Below the pieces are notes generated by a model that had not been told where the DNA came from, made no database searches, and saw only the letters and a program-made list of their open reading frames with translations. Source: Polaribacter sp. HaHaR_3_91 (GTDB lineage: Bacteria; Bacteroidota; Bacteroidia; Flavobacteriales; Flavobacteriaceae). Taken from it: 64,000 nt of DNA. How positions within the stretch are numbered: the stretch's first letter is position 1; every line of letters starts with the position of its first letter. The position numbers and the translations under genes are program-made. The stretch lies in contig NZ_CP058986.1 in NCBI RefSeq assembly GCF_019278525.1, positions 1,708,001 through 1,772,000 of the forward strand, read 5' to 3'. Positions 63,550 to 64,000 of the stretch are shown piece after piece.

Positions 63550-64000
63550 GAAAAATATTTTAAATTTATTTGTAGGTTTTAGTATTCTAACCACTAGTGT
63601 TTATGCAGCTATAAGATTGTTGTCAATATTTATTCAGACAGGACTTATAAGAGATGAAGTTTTTTTTATTAAAGGATTTGATGTTTTTATAGATTCTGGG
63701 TTTTCAGAGGCAAATGTTTTAGGAAATTCAACTTTCTTTAATTGTATTTCCTTTTTATTTTATCAAGTAGGTGTAGAAAGGGTAATGGCAATGAGAATGA
63801 CTAGCTTGTTTTTTGGTCTGGCTAGTATTTTATTACTTTGGTTGTTTGTTAAAAGAAATTATAGTTATTTACCCAAACTCTATAGAAGATCCATTATAAT
63901 TACTTCTGTTAATGCCATGGTATTATTATCTTTTATATTTAAAGGCATTAACGATAGCGTATTAACTTTTTTTACGTTATTATTTTTTATAATTTTTTTC
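63542..64000 (+). CDS. Multi-pass membrane protein (3' truncated)
   Basis: An ATG at 63542 overlaps the wecE stop and the frame is open to the window end (153 codons). Visible are an N-terminal helix (about 7-30), then FFIKGFDVFIDSGFSEANV in a soluble loop, then helices (about 68-80, 90-105, 121-150). This resembles the first helices and periplasmic loop of GT-C (PMT-like) glycosyltransferases or a polymerase, but it is too incomplete to name. Part of the surface-glycan operon. Confidence 0.65.
   Translation, partial: MNKKNILNLFVGFSILTTSVYAAIRLLSIFIQTGLIRDEVFFIKGFDVFIDSGFSEANVLGNSTFFNCISFLFYQVGVERVMAMRMTSLFFGLASILLLWLFVKRNYSYLPKLYRRSIIITSVNAMVLLSFIFKGINDSVLTFFTLLFFIIFF

Overview
The window is a chromosomal segment of a marine-type Flavobacteriaceae bacterium (Bacteroidota), most like Polaribacter, Tenacibaculum or relatives; the genus is an inference. 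Evidence: very AT-rich DNA; recurrent TAnnTTTG minus-7 promoter elements; SusC/SusD and TonB receptors; a type IX secretion sorting tail; a bacillithiol deacetylase; a transketolase split into separate subunits; FKBP and HmuY lipoproteins; and hairpin-type dispersed repeats I associate with this family. There is no rRNA operon, CRISPR array, prophage or recognisable insertion sequence. Coding density is high and most genes are housekeeping or envelope genes.

Layout. 1-3552: end of an exopolysaccharide-type locus (truncated GT2 synthase, membrane protein, convergent GH5 glycanase). 3706-7615: Cys/Met PLP lyase, pckA, bshB1. 7624-8114: tRNA-His with a decayed second copy of its 3' end and terminator. 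8115-12566: transketolase C subunit, beta-barrel protein, FKBP lipoprotein with calcium-type repeats, S4/PRTase pair, aroK. 12664-12868: tRNA-Lys and tRNA-Leu. 12968-17768: LytS-type kinase, metallophosphoesterase and LytTR regulator in one operon, plus an unknown lipoprotein. 17951-21073: Tricorn-like protease.

21156-29977 is the most interesting region. Two divergent operons share one 96-bp control region. One side encodes a TonB receptor and a HmuY-type haem-binding lipoprotein. The other encodes a DUF6607 protein, a secreted ankyrin protein, a DUF2271 protein carrying a Dxx[S/T]GAT flavinylation-type motif, a PepSY-TM/flavodoxin/FNR fusion reductase and a small CxxC protein. I read this as haem or iron uptake coupled to a trans-membrane electron chain that reduces the cargo in the periplasm. 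A palindrome between the two promoters is a candidate operator.

30052-41031: HTTM-like membrane protein, a repeat-packed intergenic region, uvrA, a sigma factor with a 47-residue downstream gene, an NAD(P)-binding protein, an endonuclease III without the iron-sulfur cysteines, bcp, a two-component system with a divergent solo LuxR-type regulator, and a broken copy of the bcp 3' end. 41169-50698: T9SS leucine-rich repeat protein, TonB receptor, M23 peptidase, then coiled-coil gene, zapA, a strong 6S RNA candidate and rny. 51197-58601: SusC, SusD, a purple-acid-phosphatase-like enzyme and an alkaline-phosphatase-superfamily enzyme, which look like one phosphorus-scavenging operon. 58739-64000: xerD, a beta-barrel protein, aroQ, then GtrB-like glycosyltransferase, WecD-like acetyltransferase, WecE transaminase and a truncated membrane protein, the start of a surface-glycan cluster using dTDP-Fuc4NAc-type sugar.
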